Source: Oscillospiraceae bacterium (GTDB lineage Bacteria; Bacillota; Clostridia; Oscillospirales; Oscillospiraceae). Taken from it: 64,000 nt of DNA. Below, in pieces: positions 24,650-33,803 of the stretch. The DNA lies in contig JAFYAQ010000022.1 of assembly GCA_017540645.1 (NCBI GenBank), forward strand, positions 124,001 through 188,000. The letters run 5' to 3'. Within the stretch, counting starts at the first letter, position 1, and every line of letters starts with the position of its first letter. The notes under the pieces were generated by a model, which did not search any database, was not told where the DNA came from, and worked only from the letters and a program-made list of their open reading frames with translations. A program made the position numbers and the translations under genes.

Positions 24650-27433
24650 ATGGCGTCATTGACCCGCGACGAGAAAATCTTCAAGCTGGGCAAGATCATC
24701 ACCGACCGCAAGGAGGTCATGCTGGGCCTTGAAAAGGTATCCACAGAGTCTCCGGAGTACTGGGGCATCGACTGCGGTATGCAGTATGTGCAGAGGCGCT
24801 ACGGCAGGGAGGTAGAGACCGACTGCCTGGATCTGGCCCTGCTGATGGGCAAGCGCAAGCCCAAAACCTTTGCCCAGCTCCAGAAGCTATGCGGCTATGA
24901 TGACGCCCGGCTGGAGAAGACGCTGGAGGCCCTGTGCCAGGCGAGCCTGGTGGAATACCACAACGAGAATCTGGACGGGAAAAACCCCAACCACGAAAAG
25001 CGCTGGGTGCTGGATATGTTCGTGCCCGGCAGCGCGGAGATCATGGTCATGCGGCCGGAGATCTCTCCCGTGACGCCCAAGGTGGCCGACTTCTTTGAGC
25101 GTATGACCTATCTGCCTCTGGCGGGCATTACCCAGATGGTGCCTCCCGGCGGCGGCGGGATCGGTATGCATGTGATTCCGGTGGAACAGGCCATTCCCGC
25201 CGAGTGTGAATCCCTGGATATCGAGCATCTGAGCCACTGGCTGAAAAAATACGAGGGGCAGATCGGCGTGGGCATCTGCTCCTGCCGGAAGCAGCAGCGC
25301 ATCCGGGGCGAAGGTTCCGGCGATATCGAGCAGTACTGGTGCATCGGCGTGGGCGATTTTGCCGACTACTGCCGGGAGACCGGCATGGGCCACGATATCT
25401 CCTATGAGGAAGCCATGGAGATCTTCCGCAAGGCCGAAGAAAAGGGCTATGTCCACCAGATCACCAATATCGACGGTGAGAACAAGATTTTCGGTATCTG
25501 CAACTGCGCCGTCGGTGTTTGCAACGCCCTTCGCACCTCCCAGCTTTTCAACACACCGAACATGTCCCGTTCCGCCTACACCTCCGAGGTGGACCCCGAA
25601 AAATGCGTGGCCTGCGGCAAGTGCGTGGAGGTCTGTCCCGCCGGCGCGGTCCGTCTGGGTCAGAAGCTCTGCACCAAAAACGGCGAGATCGAATATCCCA
25701 AGGCGGAGCTGCCCGACAGCAACACCTGGGGCGAGGACAAGTGGAACTGGAACTATAAAAACGAGAACGGAATCATCCAGACCTGGCCCACCGGCACGGC
25801 TCCCTGCAAGGCCGCCTGCCCCCTGCATATCGCCATTCAGGGCTATATCAAGATGGCCAGCGAGGGCAAGTACCGGGAGGCTTTGGAGCTGATCAAGCGG
25901 GACAACCCCTTCCCGGCAGTCTGCGGCGCCATCTGCCGCAAGTACTGCGAGGACGAATGCACCCGGGGCACGGTGGACGAGGCTCTGGCCATCGACGATA
26001 TCAAACAGTTCATCGCCGCCCAGGATCTGAACGCCGAGCACCGCTATGTGCCGCCTATGCGTTCCTGTACCCGAGAGCCCTTTGACCAGAAAATCGGCAT
26101 CATCGGCTCCGGCCCCGCCGGCCTGAGCTGCGCCTACTTCCTGGCCATCGAGGGATACTCTCCCGTGGTGTTTGAAAAGGACGCGATTCCCGGCGGCATG
26201 ATGACCACCGGCATCCCCAGCTTCCGGCTGGAGAAGGACGTAGTCAACGCGGAGATCGATATCCTCAAGGAGATGGGCGTGCAGTTCCGCTGCGGCGTGG
26301 AAGTCGGCAAGGACGTCACCATCCAGCAGCTGCGGGATGAGGGCTTCAAGGGCTTCTTTGTGGCCATCGGCCTCCAGTACGGCGGCAAGCTGAATGTGCC
26401 CGGCGATGACGCCGAGGGCGTCATGCCCGGCGTAGACTACGTAAAGCAGGTGAATATGGGTGCCGCGGCTCCTCTCAGCGGAAACGTGGTGGTCATCGGC
26501 GGCGGCAATATCGGCGCGGACGTGGCCCGAACCTCCATCCGCCAGGGGGCCGAGAGCGTGAAGCTCTACTGCCTGGAGTCCTGGGACGAGATGCCCATGG
26601 GCGCGGAGGATCAGGAACTGTGCCGGGCCGACGGCGTGGAGATCCACGACGGCTGGGGCCAGACGGAGATCATCACCGCAGACGGAAAGTGCGCCGGCAT
26701 CAAGTTCCGCAAATGTGTCAGCGTGAAGAACGCCGAGGGCCGCTTCGATCCCAAGTTTGACGACAATGAGACCACCTCCGAAAGCTGCACGGCCGTCCTC
26801 TACTGCATCGGCCAGAAAGCCCTGTGGAAAGATCTGCTGGCCGGAACCAAGGTGGAATTCAACCGCAACGGTACCATCAAGGCCGATCCCGTGACCCTGC
26901 AGACCGCGGAGCCCGACATCTTCGCCGGCGGCGATGCCTATGCCGGCCAGAAGTTCGTGGTGGACGCTCTGGCCATGGGCCGGGAGGGCGCTGTGTCCCT
27001 GCACCGATTTGTCAACGAAGGCCAATCCCTCACCATCCACCGCAACACCCGTCACTTTGCGGCGCTCAACAAGGACGACGTGGTCCTGCCCGTGGACGCC
27101 TACAAGAAACCCGGCAGGGCTGTCAAGGGCGTGGACGCCGCAAAGATCCGCACCATGCGCGATGAGCGCCTGATCTTCACCGAGGAACAGATCAAGTCTG
27201 AGGCCTCCCGCTGCCTGGGCTGCGGCCGGAGCGTAGTGGACACCAACAAGTGCCTGGGCTGCGGTATGTGTACCGTCCAGTGCAAATTTGACGCCATCCA
27301 TCTCAAGCGCACCATGGGCGACGCTTACTCCAAGATGATCCCTGCGGAGGATAAATTCAAGGCCATGGGCGCCTATGTTGCCAAACGTGGTGTGAAGATC
27401 CTAAGGAAGTCTGTTTCCAAAGCCGGAAAATGA
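24650..27433 (+). CDS. Multidomain 4Fe-4S/FAD NAD(P)H oxidoreductase, GltD/NfnB-like
   Basis: 927 residues from ATG 24650, preferred over ATG 24635 because GGAGGAA lies just upstream. Order of parts: an N-terminal domain with many cysteines (GICSCRKQQRIRG, FGICNCAVGVCNA); a ferredoxin motif CVACGKCVEVCPAG (near 318); the GltD-type N-terminal cluster domain (CKAACPLHIAIQGYIKMA, VCGAICRKYCEDEC); an FAD site KIGIIGSGPAGLSCAYFLA (near 482-500); an NAD(P) site VVVIGGGNIGADVART; and a C-terminal ferredoxin motif CLGCGMCTVQCKFD. The family moves electrons between NAD(P)H and ferredoxin or a partner enzyme. It is followed 19 bp later by hypA. Partner unknown. Confidence 0.85.
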   Translation: MASLTRDEKIFKLGKIITDRKEVMLGLEKVSTESPEYWGIDCGMQYVQRRYGREVETDCLDLALLMGKRKPKTFAQLQKLCGYDDARLEKTLEALCQASLVEYHNENLDGKNPNHEKRWVLDMFVPGSAEIMVMRPEISPVTPKVADFFERMTYLPLAGITQMVPPGGGGIGMHVIPVEQAIPAECESLDIEHLSHWLKKYEGQIGVGICSCRKQQRIRGEGSGDIEQYWCIGVGDFADYCRETGMGHDISYEEAMEIFRKAEEKGYVHQITNIDGENKIFGICNCAVGVCNALRTSQLFNTPNMSRSAYTSEVDPEKCVACGKCVEVCPAGAVRLGQKLCTKNGEIEYPKAELPDSNTWGEDKWNWNYKNENGIIQTWPTGTAPCKAACPLHIAIQGYIKMASEGKYREALELIKRDNPFPAVCGAICRKYCEDECTRGTVDEALAIDDIKQFIAAQDLNAEHRYVPPMRSCTREPFDQKIGIIGSGPAGLSCAYFLAIEGYSPVVFEKDAIPGGMMTTGIPSFRLEKDVVNAEIDILKEMGVQFRCGVEVGKDVTIQQLRDEGFKGFFVAIGLQYGGKLNVPGDDAEGVMPGVDYVKQVNMGAAAPLSGNVVVIGGGNIGADVARTSIRQGAESVKLYCLESWDEMPMGAEDQELCRADGVEIHDGWGQTEIITADGKCAGIKFRKCVSVKNAEGRFDPKFDDNETTSESCTAVLYCIGQKALWKDLLAGTKVEFNRNGTIKADPVTLQTAEPDIFAGGDAYAGQKFVVDALAMGREGAVSLHRFVNEGQSLTIHRNTRHFAALNKDDVVLPVDAYKKPGRAVKGVDAAKIRTMRDERLIFTEEQIKSEASRCLGCGRSVVDTNKCLGCGMCTVQCKFDAIHLKRTMGDAYSKMIPAEDKFKAMGAYVAKRGVKILRKSVSKAGK

Positions 27434-27452
27434 GAGAGGCAGAGAGAGTTAT

Positions 27453-27797
27453 ATGCATGAACTCGGCCTGGTAAACTATGTGGTCAAGCAGGTGACGAAG
27501 ATCGCAGAGGAAAATCAGGTGGAAAAGGTCTGCTCCGTGACCTTGGAATTTGGTGAGGTTTCCGGCATCGTCCCATCGTACCTCTACAGCTATTGGGACT
27601 GGTACACAAAGAAATTTCCCCTGTTCGATGGGGCGAAGCTGGTGTGTGAGACGATCCCCGCCATTACCTGGTGCGATAACTGTAAAAAGACCTATCCAAC
27701 CGTTCAATACGGCAAAACCTGCCCGTACTGCGGCAGCGGAAACACATGGCTGCAGCAGGGAAACGAAATGAATATCAAACAGATCGAGGTGGAGTGA
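27453..27797 (+). CDS. hypA: HypA family nickel metallochaperone
   Basis: 114 residues beginning MHELGLVNYVV, with the nickel-binding His at position 2. The zinc site is CDNCKKTYPTVQYGKTCPYCG (two CxxC pairs). HypA works with HypB to insert nickel into [NiFe] hydrogenase or urease. Here it follows an Fe-S flavoprotein and precedes a small unknown gene; hypB lies 16 kb away. The other hyp genes are not in the window. Confidence 0.93.
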   Translation: MHELGLVNYVVKQVTKIAEENQVEKVCSVTLEFGEVSGIVPSYLYSYWDWYTKKFPLFDGAKLVCETIPAITWCDNCKKTYPTVQYGKTCPYCGSGNTWLQQGNEMNIKQIEVE

Positions 27798-27844
27798 GCC
27801 CCGAAACGTGCGGGGCCCATCCGTTGACAACGAAGGAGGAAACG

Positions 27845-28033
27845 ATGGACAATCAGGAAATGAGAGAGCTGAAGGAGCGCCTTGGCATCATCGATTTCAA
27901 GATCAACTATAAGACCGGCGTCCACTACGGCGTGATCGAGGATTTCTTCTCCGGGAAGACCGATGAGCTGGATCCCAAAGACCGGGCCAAAATCGTCGCC
28001 CTGCTGGAGCAGGAAGCCAAAGCGAAAAAGTAA
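27845..28033 (+). CDS. Small conserved-looking protein of unknown function
   Basis: 62 residues, mostly charged and helical, no signal peptide or cysteines. The ATG follows GAAGGAGGAAACG, a very strong ribosome site, and a perfect terminator follows the stop, so expression is likely. It is the last gene of the flavoprotein-hypA operon. I do not recognise the family. Confidence 0.65.
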   Translation: MDNQEMRELKERLGIIDFKINYKTGVHYGVIEDFFSGKTDELDPKDRAKIVALLEQEAKAKK

Positions 28034-28044
28034 GACGACAGCAT

Positions 28045-28080
28045 AAAAAATCAGCGTGGCTGCAGCCACGCTGATTTTTT
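28045..28080. terminator. Bidirectional terminator
   Basis: A perfect 36-bp palindrome: A6, stem of 12 bp with TCAGCGTGGC, T6. It lies between the convergent 62-aa gene and the HAD gene and would serve both. Confidence 0.9.
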
Positions 28081-28082
28081 CA

Positions 28083-28733
28083 TTAAGAAACCAATAGCTT
28101 TTGGAGACCGGCTACACTGTCAGCGAACACCGTCGCGCCTTCCGCCTCCAGCTCCGGGCAATCGCCGTAGCCGTAGAGCACGCCGATGAAATCCACACCG
28201 GCCAACCGGGCACCCACGGCGTCCTGATTGCGGTCGCCCACCATGACAACCTGGGATTTGTCCGTCACCTGGAGCGCGGACAGTGCCCGAAGAATGGTCT
28301 CCCTCTTGTCCAGAGGCTCTTTATCCAAAGAGATGCCCGAGACAAAATCTATCCACGGATCCAGCCCGAAATGAGAGAGGATGCGCTGAGAAAAAACGGT
28401 TGGTTTGCCTGTGGCGACCGCAAGCTTTGCGCCGTTTTCCTTCAACGTTCGCAGCAGTTCCGGAATGCCGGGATAAACCGTGTTCTCAAAAAGACCTGTC
28501 GTGGAAAAGCGCTCGCGGTAATAGCCCATCAGAGTCCGGGCCTCCTCCTGGTCTACGCCTGTATAGTGCCGAAAGGACCACAGCAGGGGAGGGCCGATCC
28601 AGGGATAATAGCTCTCCATCGGTCCAACAGGCTTTCCGCCCTTTTCCAAGGCGTATTGAATGGAACGGCAGATGCCTTCCGCGGGGTCCGTCAGCGTTCC
28701 GTCCAGATCAAAGAGGACAACGTGGTAGCGCAT
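28083..28733 (-). CDS. HAD family hydrolase, phosphoglycolate phosphatase-like
   Basis: 216 residues with the HAD motifs: I DLDGTLTD (near 8-15), II VATGKPTVFSQ, III with Lys near 145 and IV VMVGDRNQDAVGA. It matches the Gph/PgmB-like subfamily with a helical cap (about 15-85). Its ATG shares one base with the stop of the upstream permease gene, so it is the last cistron of the nucleoside ABC operon. A nucleotidase or sugar-phosphate phosphatase role in nucleoside salvage is inferred. Confidence 0.88.
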   Translation of the reverse strand: MRYHVVLFDLDGTLTDPAEGICRSIQYALEKGGKPVGPMESYYPWIGPPLLWSFRHYTGVDQEEARTLMGYYRERFSTTGLFENTVYPGIPELLRTLKENGAKLAVATGKPTVFSQRILSHFGLDPWIDFVSGISLDKEPLDKRETILRALSALQVTDKSQVVMVGDRNQDAVGARLAGVDFIGVLYGYGDCPELEAEGATVFADSVAGLQKLLVS

Positions 28734-29719
28734 TACCGCTCCTCCCGGAAATAGGGAAGTCCCAGTGCCGCAGGGGGCTGATTTTCCCGCTTGTTGCGCA
28801 TGCTGGTGATGATGAGCACGATAATGGTTACAACATAGGGTGCCATTTTGTAGATTTCTTTAATCGCCAGATTGGGCCCAGTGGGAATGTAGATGTTCAG
28901 AATGTACAGCCCGCCAAAGAGGATGGAGGCGAAGATGGACACATTGGGCCGCCAGATCGTAAAGATAACCAGTGCCACAGCCAGCCAGCCGCGGTCACCG
29001 AAAGCGCCGTTCGTCCAAACGCCGGAAGCATAGTCCATGACGTAATACAGTCCGCCTAGGCCCGAAATCATCGAACCCAGGCAAGTGGCCGTGTATTTAT
29101 AGCGGACCACATTGATACCGGCGGTATCCGCGGTGCTGGGGTTTTCCCCCACGGCCCGCAGATGAAGGCCTGTACGGGTACGCTTGAGCACATAGGAGGC
29201 AATCAGCGCAAGGGCAATGGCGGCATAGGCCAGGAAGCTGTAATTGAGGAAGATCCGGCCAAACCAGCCGAGGTTACCCGCGAAGGGGAGCTTGCGGCTG
29301 AAAACCAGGCTTGTTTTCGTCAATACAACAGAGGGGATGTCCGCTTTGACCAACTTGATCAGAGAACCGCCGAAGAAGTTGCCGAAACCTACGCCGAAGG
29401 TCGTCATGGCCAGGCCCGTCACATTCTGGTTTGCCCGCAACGTTACCGTAAGAAAGCAGTAAAGCAAACCCATGAGCAGACTGCCCAGGAGACAGGAGAG
29501 CAAAGGAATCAACACCGTAAGAACCGGGACCATTACAACGCCGGAGTTTTCGTACAGGAAAGCGCCGATTACGCCGCAAATGCCGCCAACATACATGATG
29601 CCTGCCGTACCAAGGTTCAGGTTGCCGGATTTTTCCGTAATAGTCTCGCCCGTGCAGCCCAGCATAAGCGGAATGCCCTGCATGACTGCTCTCGGAATAA
29701 AAGACACGATGTCAAACAC
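28733..29719 (-). CDS. ABC transporter permease, nucleoside (NupQ/YufQ) type
   Basis: 328 residues with about nine membrane segments. The start segment MLGCTGETITEKSGNLNLGTAGIMYVGG and RTRTGLHLRAVGENPSTADTAGINV are typical of the second BMP-linked permease (branched-chain/ribose-like superfamily). Encoded 1 bp after the other permease and followed by the HAD gene. It forms the membrane channel with the 29721 gene product. Confidence 0.9.
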   Translation of the reverse strand: MFDIVSFIPRAVMQGIPLMLGCTGETITEKSGNLNLGTAGIMYVGGICGVIGAFLYENSGVVMVPVLTVLIPLLSCLLGSLLMGLLYCFLTVTLRANQNVTGLAMTTFGVGFGNFFGGSLIKLVKADIPSVVLTKTSLVFSRKLPFAGNLGWFGRIFLNYSFLAYAAIALALIASYVLKRTRTGLHLRAVGENPSTADTAGINVVRYKYTATCLGSMISGLGGLYYVMDYASGVWTNGAFGDRGWLAVALVIFTIWRPNVSIFASILFGGLYILNIYIPTGPNLAIKEIYKMAPYVVTIIVLIITSMRNKRENQPPAALGLPYFREER

Positions 29720-29720
29720 G

Positions 29721-30794
29721 TTACTTCACCTCCCGCTCTTTTTTGTGGAAGCTGATTTTGTAGTTGATAAAGAACTCGCTGCCGATGATAAAGAAAATCA
29801 AAATGGCGGTCAGCATCTCGCCAAAGCTTTGATTCAGGCCGAGTCCGGTGGCCAGTTCCTTTGCGCCGGCTCCAAGAAAGATCAGCAGCGCGGAAAAAAG
29901 TACCATGATGATGGGATTGAATTTAGCAAGCCAGGATACCATGACGGCCGTAAAGCCCTGGCCGCCGGCGATCTCGGATGAGACATTGTGGTTGATTCCG
30001 CCTACCAGAAGAAAGCCCGTCAAACCGCAGATCAGGCCGGACAGCAGCATTGTTCGGATAATGACCCGTTCCACTTTGATACCCACATAGCGTGCCGTAC
30101 GTTCCGACTCGCCCACAACGGTCAGCTCAAAGCCATGTTTGGTAGAATTGAGATAGAAGAACATAAACAGCGTCAAAACGACCGCCAGGATAATAACCAG
30201 CAAATAGCGGTTACCGACCTGCGGGAGCCATCCGAACTGTGTTTTCTGATTGATGATGCCCATCTGGCCGGAGCCCTTGGGGTTTTCCCACTTGACACAG
30301 AAAAAGCTGACGATCTGCATGGCCACGTAGTTCATCATCAGGGTAAACAGGGTTTCGTTGGTGTTGAAGCGCGCTTTAAAAAAGGCGGGGATACCGGCCC
30401 ATACGGCGCCGGCAACCATAGCGGAGAAGAGCATGCAGATAATGGCGGTGGCATTGGATACCTTGCCGGCCAGGAGATACATACAGGCCGTTGTCGCCAT
30501 CGCGCCGGCAAGCACCTGCCCCTCTGCGCCCAGATTCCAGCAGCGCATGCGGAAAGCCGGGGTCACAGCCAGAGAGATCATCAGGAGTACCGCTGTATTC
30601 TGCAGAAAAATCCACGTTTTTCGATTGGAACCGAAAGAGCCTTTAAAGATGGTGGCAAATACCTCCGTGGGATTTTGCCCTGTGACGATTACGGTGATCA
30701 AAGAACACAGCAAAATGCCGAGCAGAAGACCGACCGCCCGAATAATAAGGGCTTTTCCGCGGCTGAGTGAGCCGCGCTTTGAAATCTGAATCAT
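29721..30794 (-). CDS. ABC transporter permease, nucleoside (NupP/YufP) type
   Basis: 357 residues, about ten membrane segments. KGSFGSNRKTWIFLQNTAVLLMISLAV, GAEGQVLAGAMATTACMYL, TKHGFELTVVGESERTARYVGI and GGINHNVSSEIAGGQGFTAVMVSWLAKFNP mark the family. The ATG overlaps the ATPase stop by 4 bp. Operon order (BMP lipoprotein, ATPase, two permeases) equals that of B. subtilis nupNOPQ. Confidence 0.92.
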   Translation of the reverse strand: MIQISKRGSLSRGKALIIRAVGLLLGILLCSLITVIVTGQNPTEVFATIFKGSFGSNRKTWIFLQNTAVLLMISLAVTPAFRMRCWNLGAEGQVLAGAMATTACMYLLAGKVSNATAIICMLFSAMVAGAVWAGIPAFFKARFNTNETLFTLMMNYVAMQIVSFFCVKWENPKGSGQMGIINQKTQFGWLPQVGNRYLLVIILAVVLTLFMFFYLNSTKHGFELTVVGESERTARYVGIKVERVIIRTMLLSGLICGLTGFLLVGGINHNVSSEIAGGQGFTAVMVSWLAKFNPIIMVLFSALLIFLGAGAKELATGLGLNQSFGEMLTAILIFFIIGSEFFINYKISFHKKEREVK

Positions 30795-32317
30795 TCTCCC
30801 ACACCTCCCAGCTTTGTCATCATCAGGCCCACATCTCTCTTCTTGGCGCCGCGGCCGGGGATAATTCCGCTGACCTTACCTCCGCAGAGAACAAGAATTC
30901 GATCGGCAAGCTCCAGCAGTACATCCAGATCTTCGCCGACGTAAATCACCGCAACGCCGGCAGCTTTCTGCTCGTTGATCAGATCGTAGATGGTATAAGA
31001 GGAATTGATGTCCAAACCGCGGACCGCATAGGCAGTCAGCAGCACTTTGGGTGCTTCCGCGATTTCCCGTCCAACCAGAACCTTCTGCACGTTGCCGCCG
31101 GACAGACGGCGCACCGGGGTTTCAACGCTCGGTGTCTGTACATCCAGATCATGAACGACATTTTCTGCCAGCTTGTGGGGGGAATGGCGGTCGGTAAAGA
31201 GGGATTTGCCCCGACGGAAGGAACGAAGCATCATGTTGTCGGCCAGATCCATATTGGCGACAAGTCCCATACCGAGACGATCTTCCGGTACAAAGGAGAG
31301 CGCAACGCCCATAGACTGAATACTCAAGGGATCTTTTCCCAGGAGTTCCTCCCGCTCTCCGTTGTCATTCACATAGGAGATGCTGCCCGCTTCCACGGGC
31401 TGCAGTCCGGCGATGGCCTCCAGCAGCTCTTTCTGCCCGCATCCGGAGATGCCGGCAATACCGAGGATCTCACCGCTGTTAGCAGTGAAAGACACGTCCT
31501 CCAGCTTCAAGAATCCATCCATGCTGCGAACGGTAAGGCCCTTTACTTCGATCCGGGGCTTGGGATTCACAGGCTCCGGGCGTTTGATATTCAAGACGAC
31601 AGGGTGACCAACCATCATGTTGGTCATTTCCTGCGCGTTTGTATTCTTGGTCAGCATATCGCCCACGAATTGACCGTGGCGCAGAACGGCGACTCTGTCG
31701 GAGAGAGCTTCGACCTCATGCATTTTATGCGTGATGATGACGATAGCCTTTCCGTCGTTTCTCATGTTTCTCAAAACGGCAAAAAGCTTGTCCGTTTCCT
31801 GCGGTGTCAGCACAGCTGTGGGCTCATCCAGAATCAGGATGTCCGCGCCGCGGTAGAGTACCTTTACGATCTCCACGGTTTGCTTCTGAGACACGGACAT
31901 ATCATAGATCTTCTGATTGGGATCAACATCAAATTGATAGGTGTCGCATATTTCCCGGATCTTTGCTGTTGCGGCCTTCAAATCAAGCTTTCCGGGAAGC
32001 CCGAGCACGATGTTCTCCGCTGCGGTCAGAACGTCAACCAGCTTGAAGTGCTGATGGATCATGCCGATGCCGAGAGCGAAGGCGTCCTTGGGCGAGCGGA
32101 TAACGACGTGCTTCCCATCAATGGCGATCGTGCCCTCGTCGGGGAAATAAACACCTGAAAGCATATTCATGAGTGTGGTCTTGCCGGAGCCGTTTTCACC
32201 GAGCAGAGCCAGGATTTCCCCACGGTAGATATTCAGCCAGCAATTGTCGTTGGCAACGACGGGACCGAAGCGCTTTGTGATATCCCGCATTGCTACGGCG
32301 GGAATTCTTTCTTCCAT
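30791..32317 (-). CDS. ABC transporter double ATPase, nucleoside (NupO/YufO) type
   Basis: 508 residues from ATG 32317 (AAGGAGA upstream); the open frame extends further but is not coding. The first cassette has Walker A LLGENGSGKTTLM and Walker B ILILDEPTAVLTPQE. The second is degenerate, with GISGCGQKELLEAIAGL and LSGGNVQKVLVGREIAE, and its Walker B region reads KVLLTAYAVRGLD, lacking the usual Pro-Thr and acidic residue, as is common for the second half in the RbsA-like group. It energises import by the two permeases. Confidence 0.92.
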   Translation of the reverse strand: MEERIPAVAMRDITKRFGPVVANDNCWLNIYRGEILALLGENGSGKTTLMNMLSGVYFPDEGTIAIDGKHVVIRSPKDAFALGIGMIHQHFKLVDVLTAAENIVLGLPGKLDLKAATAKIREICDTYQFDVDPNQKIYDMSVSQKQTVEIVKVLYRGADILILDEPTAVLTPQETDKLFAVLRNMRNDGKAIVIITHKMHEVEALSDRVAVLRHGQFVGDMLTKNTNAQEMTNMMVGHPVVLNIKRPEPVNPKPRIEVKGLTVRSMDGFLKLEDVSFTANSGEILGIAGISGCGQKELLEAIAGLQPVEAGSISYVNDNGEREELLGKDPLSIQSMGVALSFVPEDRLGMGLVANMDLADNMMLRSFRRGKSLFTDRHSPHKLAENVVHDLDVQTPSVETPVRRLSGGNVQKVLVGREIAEAPKVLLTAYAVRGLDINSSYTIYDLINEQKAAGVAVIYVGEDLDVLLELADRILVLCGGKVSGIIPGRGAKKRDVGLMMTKLGGVGE

Positions 32318-32354
32318 CGTGCTTCTCCTTATCTTTAGTCTACAGATTATAGGT

Positions 32355-32388
32355 AAAGAAAGCCCCGCTTTTTTGCAGGGCTTTCTTT
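32355..32388 (-). terminator. Attenuating hairpin between BMP and ATPase genes
   Basis: Imperfect inverted repeat AAAGAAAGCCCCGC / GCAGGGCTTTCTTT with a T-rich loop region, 24 bp after the BMP stop. It likely lowers expression of the downstream membrane genes relative to the receptor. Confidence 0.6.
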
Positions 32389-32411
32389 CCTTAAAAATAC
32401 CAGGTTTCTTC

Positions 32412-33662
32412 TTACAGAACGTTGATGCCGTCGATGATGATATCGAAATAGGGGGCGCTGCGGGTCTCGGACTCGTGGAAATAGCCGTCCCAGATGCACT
32501 CGTTGCCTTCATAGAAAGCAGCCTGGTCATAGCTTTCCAGATGCTCGCCGTTCACAGTCCAGTTCTCCGTGGCGAAGGGATGAATGGTGCCGTCCAGAAG
32601 ACCGGACTCAACCTCGGCCAGCTTCTCGGCAGTGCCGGGAGCAGCGACGTTCTCATTGAGCTCGGTGAGCTTGACGGAGCCGGTCTCCAGAGTGCCGATG
32701 TAGTCGGTGTCGTAGCCCTCGCCGTTCAGAACAGCCTGGATGGCATAGGTGAAGTAGGGCTCCCAGTCAATGCGGGAAGAGATGATGTAGGTGTCGGGGC
32801 AGGCAGCCATGGTGGAGCCGTTGTAGGAGACGTTGGGGACGCCGGCGGCCTGGCAGGCGTTGGGGGCGCCCATGGAGTCGGCGTGCTGGCTGATCAGGAC
32901 GCAACCGCCGGAGATCAGCTTCTCAGCCGCTTCCTTCTCCAGGGTCTCATCCAGCCAGGTTCCGGTGTAGGTGACGTCCATGGTCACATTCTCGCAGCCC
33001 TCAACGGAGCGGAGGCCAAGGAACCAGGAGGTATAGCCGGAGATGACTTCCGCGTAAGGCATAGCGGCGACATAACCGACCTTGCAATCAGCGGCGCACT
33101 TGCCTTCCTCGATCATGGAAGCCAGCTTCATGCCGGCGGCAACACCGGCGATATAACGGCCGTTGTGGATCTGGGCGAAAGCATTGTGGAAGTTGTCAAG
33201 GCCGGCGCTCTGCGCGTTGTCGGCAGTGCAGGAAGTGAAGTGGACCTCGGGAATCTCCTGGGCGGCCTGGAGCAGGTAAGAGCCGTGGCCGTAGCTGTCG
33301 GAGAAGACGACCTTGCAGCCGTCGTCAGCCAGCTCGCAAGCGGCGTCGTAACCCTCGGTGTTGGTGTCATCGATGTTCTTCTTGATGCTGTACTCTACGC
33401 CGAGAGCTTCGCAGGCGGCGACAAAGCCGTTGATGAAGTTGGCGTCATAGCCGGAGTTCTCGTCGTGCAGGCAGATCAGGCCGGCAACGGGGCCGGACTG
33501 GGCGGCGGGAGCCTCCGCAGCCTCGGGAGCAGCCTCAGCAGCCTGCTCGGGAGCAGCAGCGGGAGCCTGGGTAGCGGCAGGGGCCTGCGTGGTGCTGGTG
33601 CCGCAAGCGACAAGAGCCAGACACAGAGCCACAGCCAGCAGGAGAGCGGTGAGTTTCTTCAT
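32412..33662 (-). CDS. BMP family nucleoside-binding lipoprotein
   Basis: 416 residues from ATG 33662 (GGAGGA upstream). Lipoprotein signal MKKLTALLLAVALCLALVAC, Cys at 20, then an Ala/Pro/Glu-rich linker to about residue 60. The mature part has the Bmp/Med pattern (HDENSGYDANFINGFVAACEALG, FSDSYGHGSYLLQAAQE, NGRYIAGVAAGM, VGYVAAMPYAEVISGYTSWFLGL). These receptors bind purine nucleosides or nucleobases. It is the first gene after a guanine riboswitch, which supports a purine ligand. Confidence 0.93.
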   Translation of the reverse strand: MKKLTALLLAVALCLALVACGTSTTQAPAATQAPAAAPEQAAEAAPEAAEAPAAQSGPVAGLICLHDENSGYDANFINGFVAACEALGVEYSIKKNIDDTNTEGYDAACELADDGCKVVFSDSYGHGSYLLQAAQEIPEVHFTSCTADNAQSAGLDNFHNAFAQIHNGRYIAGVAAGMKLASMIEEGKCAADCKVGYVAAMPYAEVISGYTSWFLGLRSVEGCENVTMDVTYTGTWLDETLEKEAAEKLISGGCVLISQHADSMGAPNACQAAGVPNVSYNGSTMAACPDTYIISSRIDWEPYFTYAIQAVLNGEGYDTDYIGTLETGSVKLTELNENVAAPGTAEKLAEVESGLLDGTIHPFATENWTVNGEHLESYDQAAFYEGNECIWDGYFHESETRSAPYFDIIIDGINVL

Positions 33663-33729
33663 GTTTTTTCCTCCATAAAGTTTTTGTTGGGAACACATTC
33701 ATTTATCTTAGGCCTCACGGCAAAAGACC

Positions 33730-33761
33730 AAAAGCAAAAGCGGAGACACATTCGCCTCCGC
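33730..33761 (-). terminator. Riboswitch expression-platform terminator
   Basis: On the leftward strand GCGGAG/CTCCGC (33756-33761 with 33740-33745) is followed by TTTTGCTTTT. It lies between the aptamer and the BMP start, as expected for guanine-induced termination. Confidence 0.75.
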
Positions 33762-33803
33762 AACGAAAAGATCAGACACGGCATATATGACCGCGAGATC
33801 CCA

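Noticed and set aside
24887..27301. An 804-codon open frame antisense to the Fe-S flavoprotein gene
   Set aside because: The sense frame encodes clear cofactor motifs; the antisense frame is Leu/His/Gly-rich with no domain, a usual result of GC-rich codon bias.
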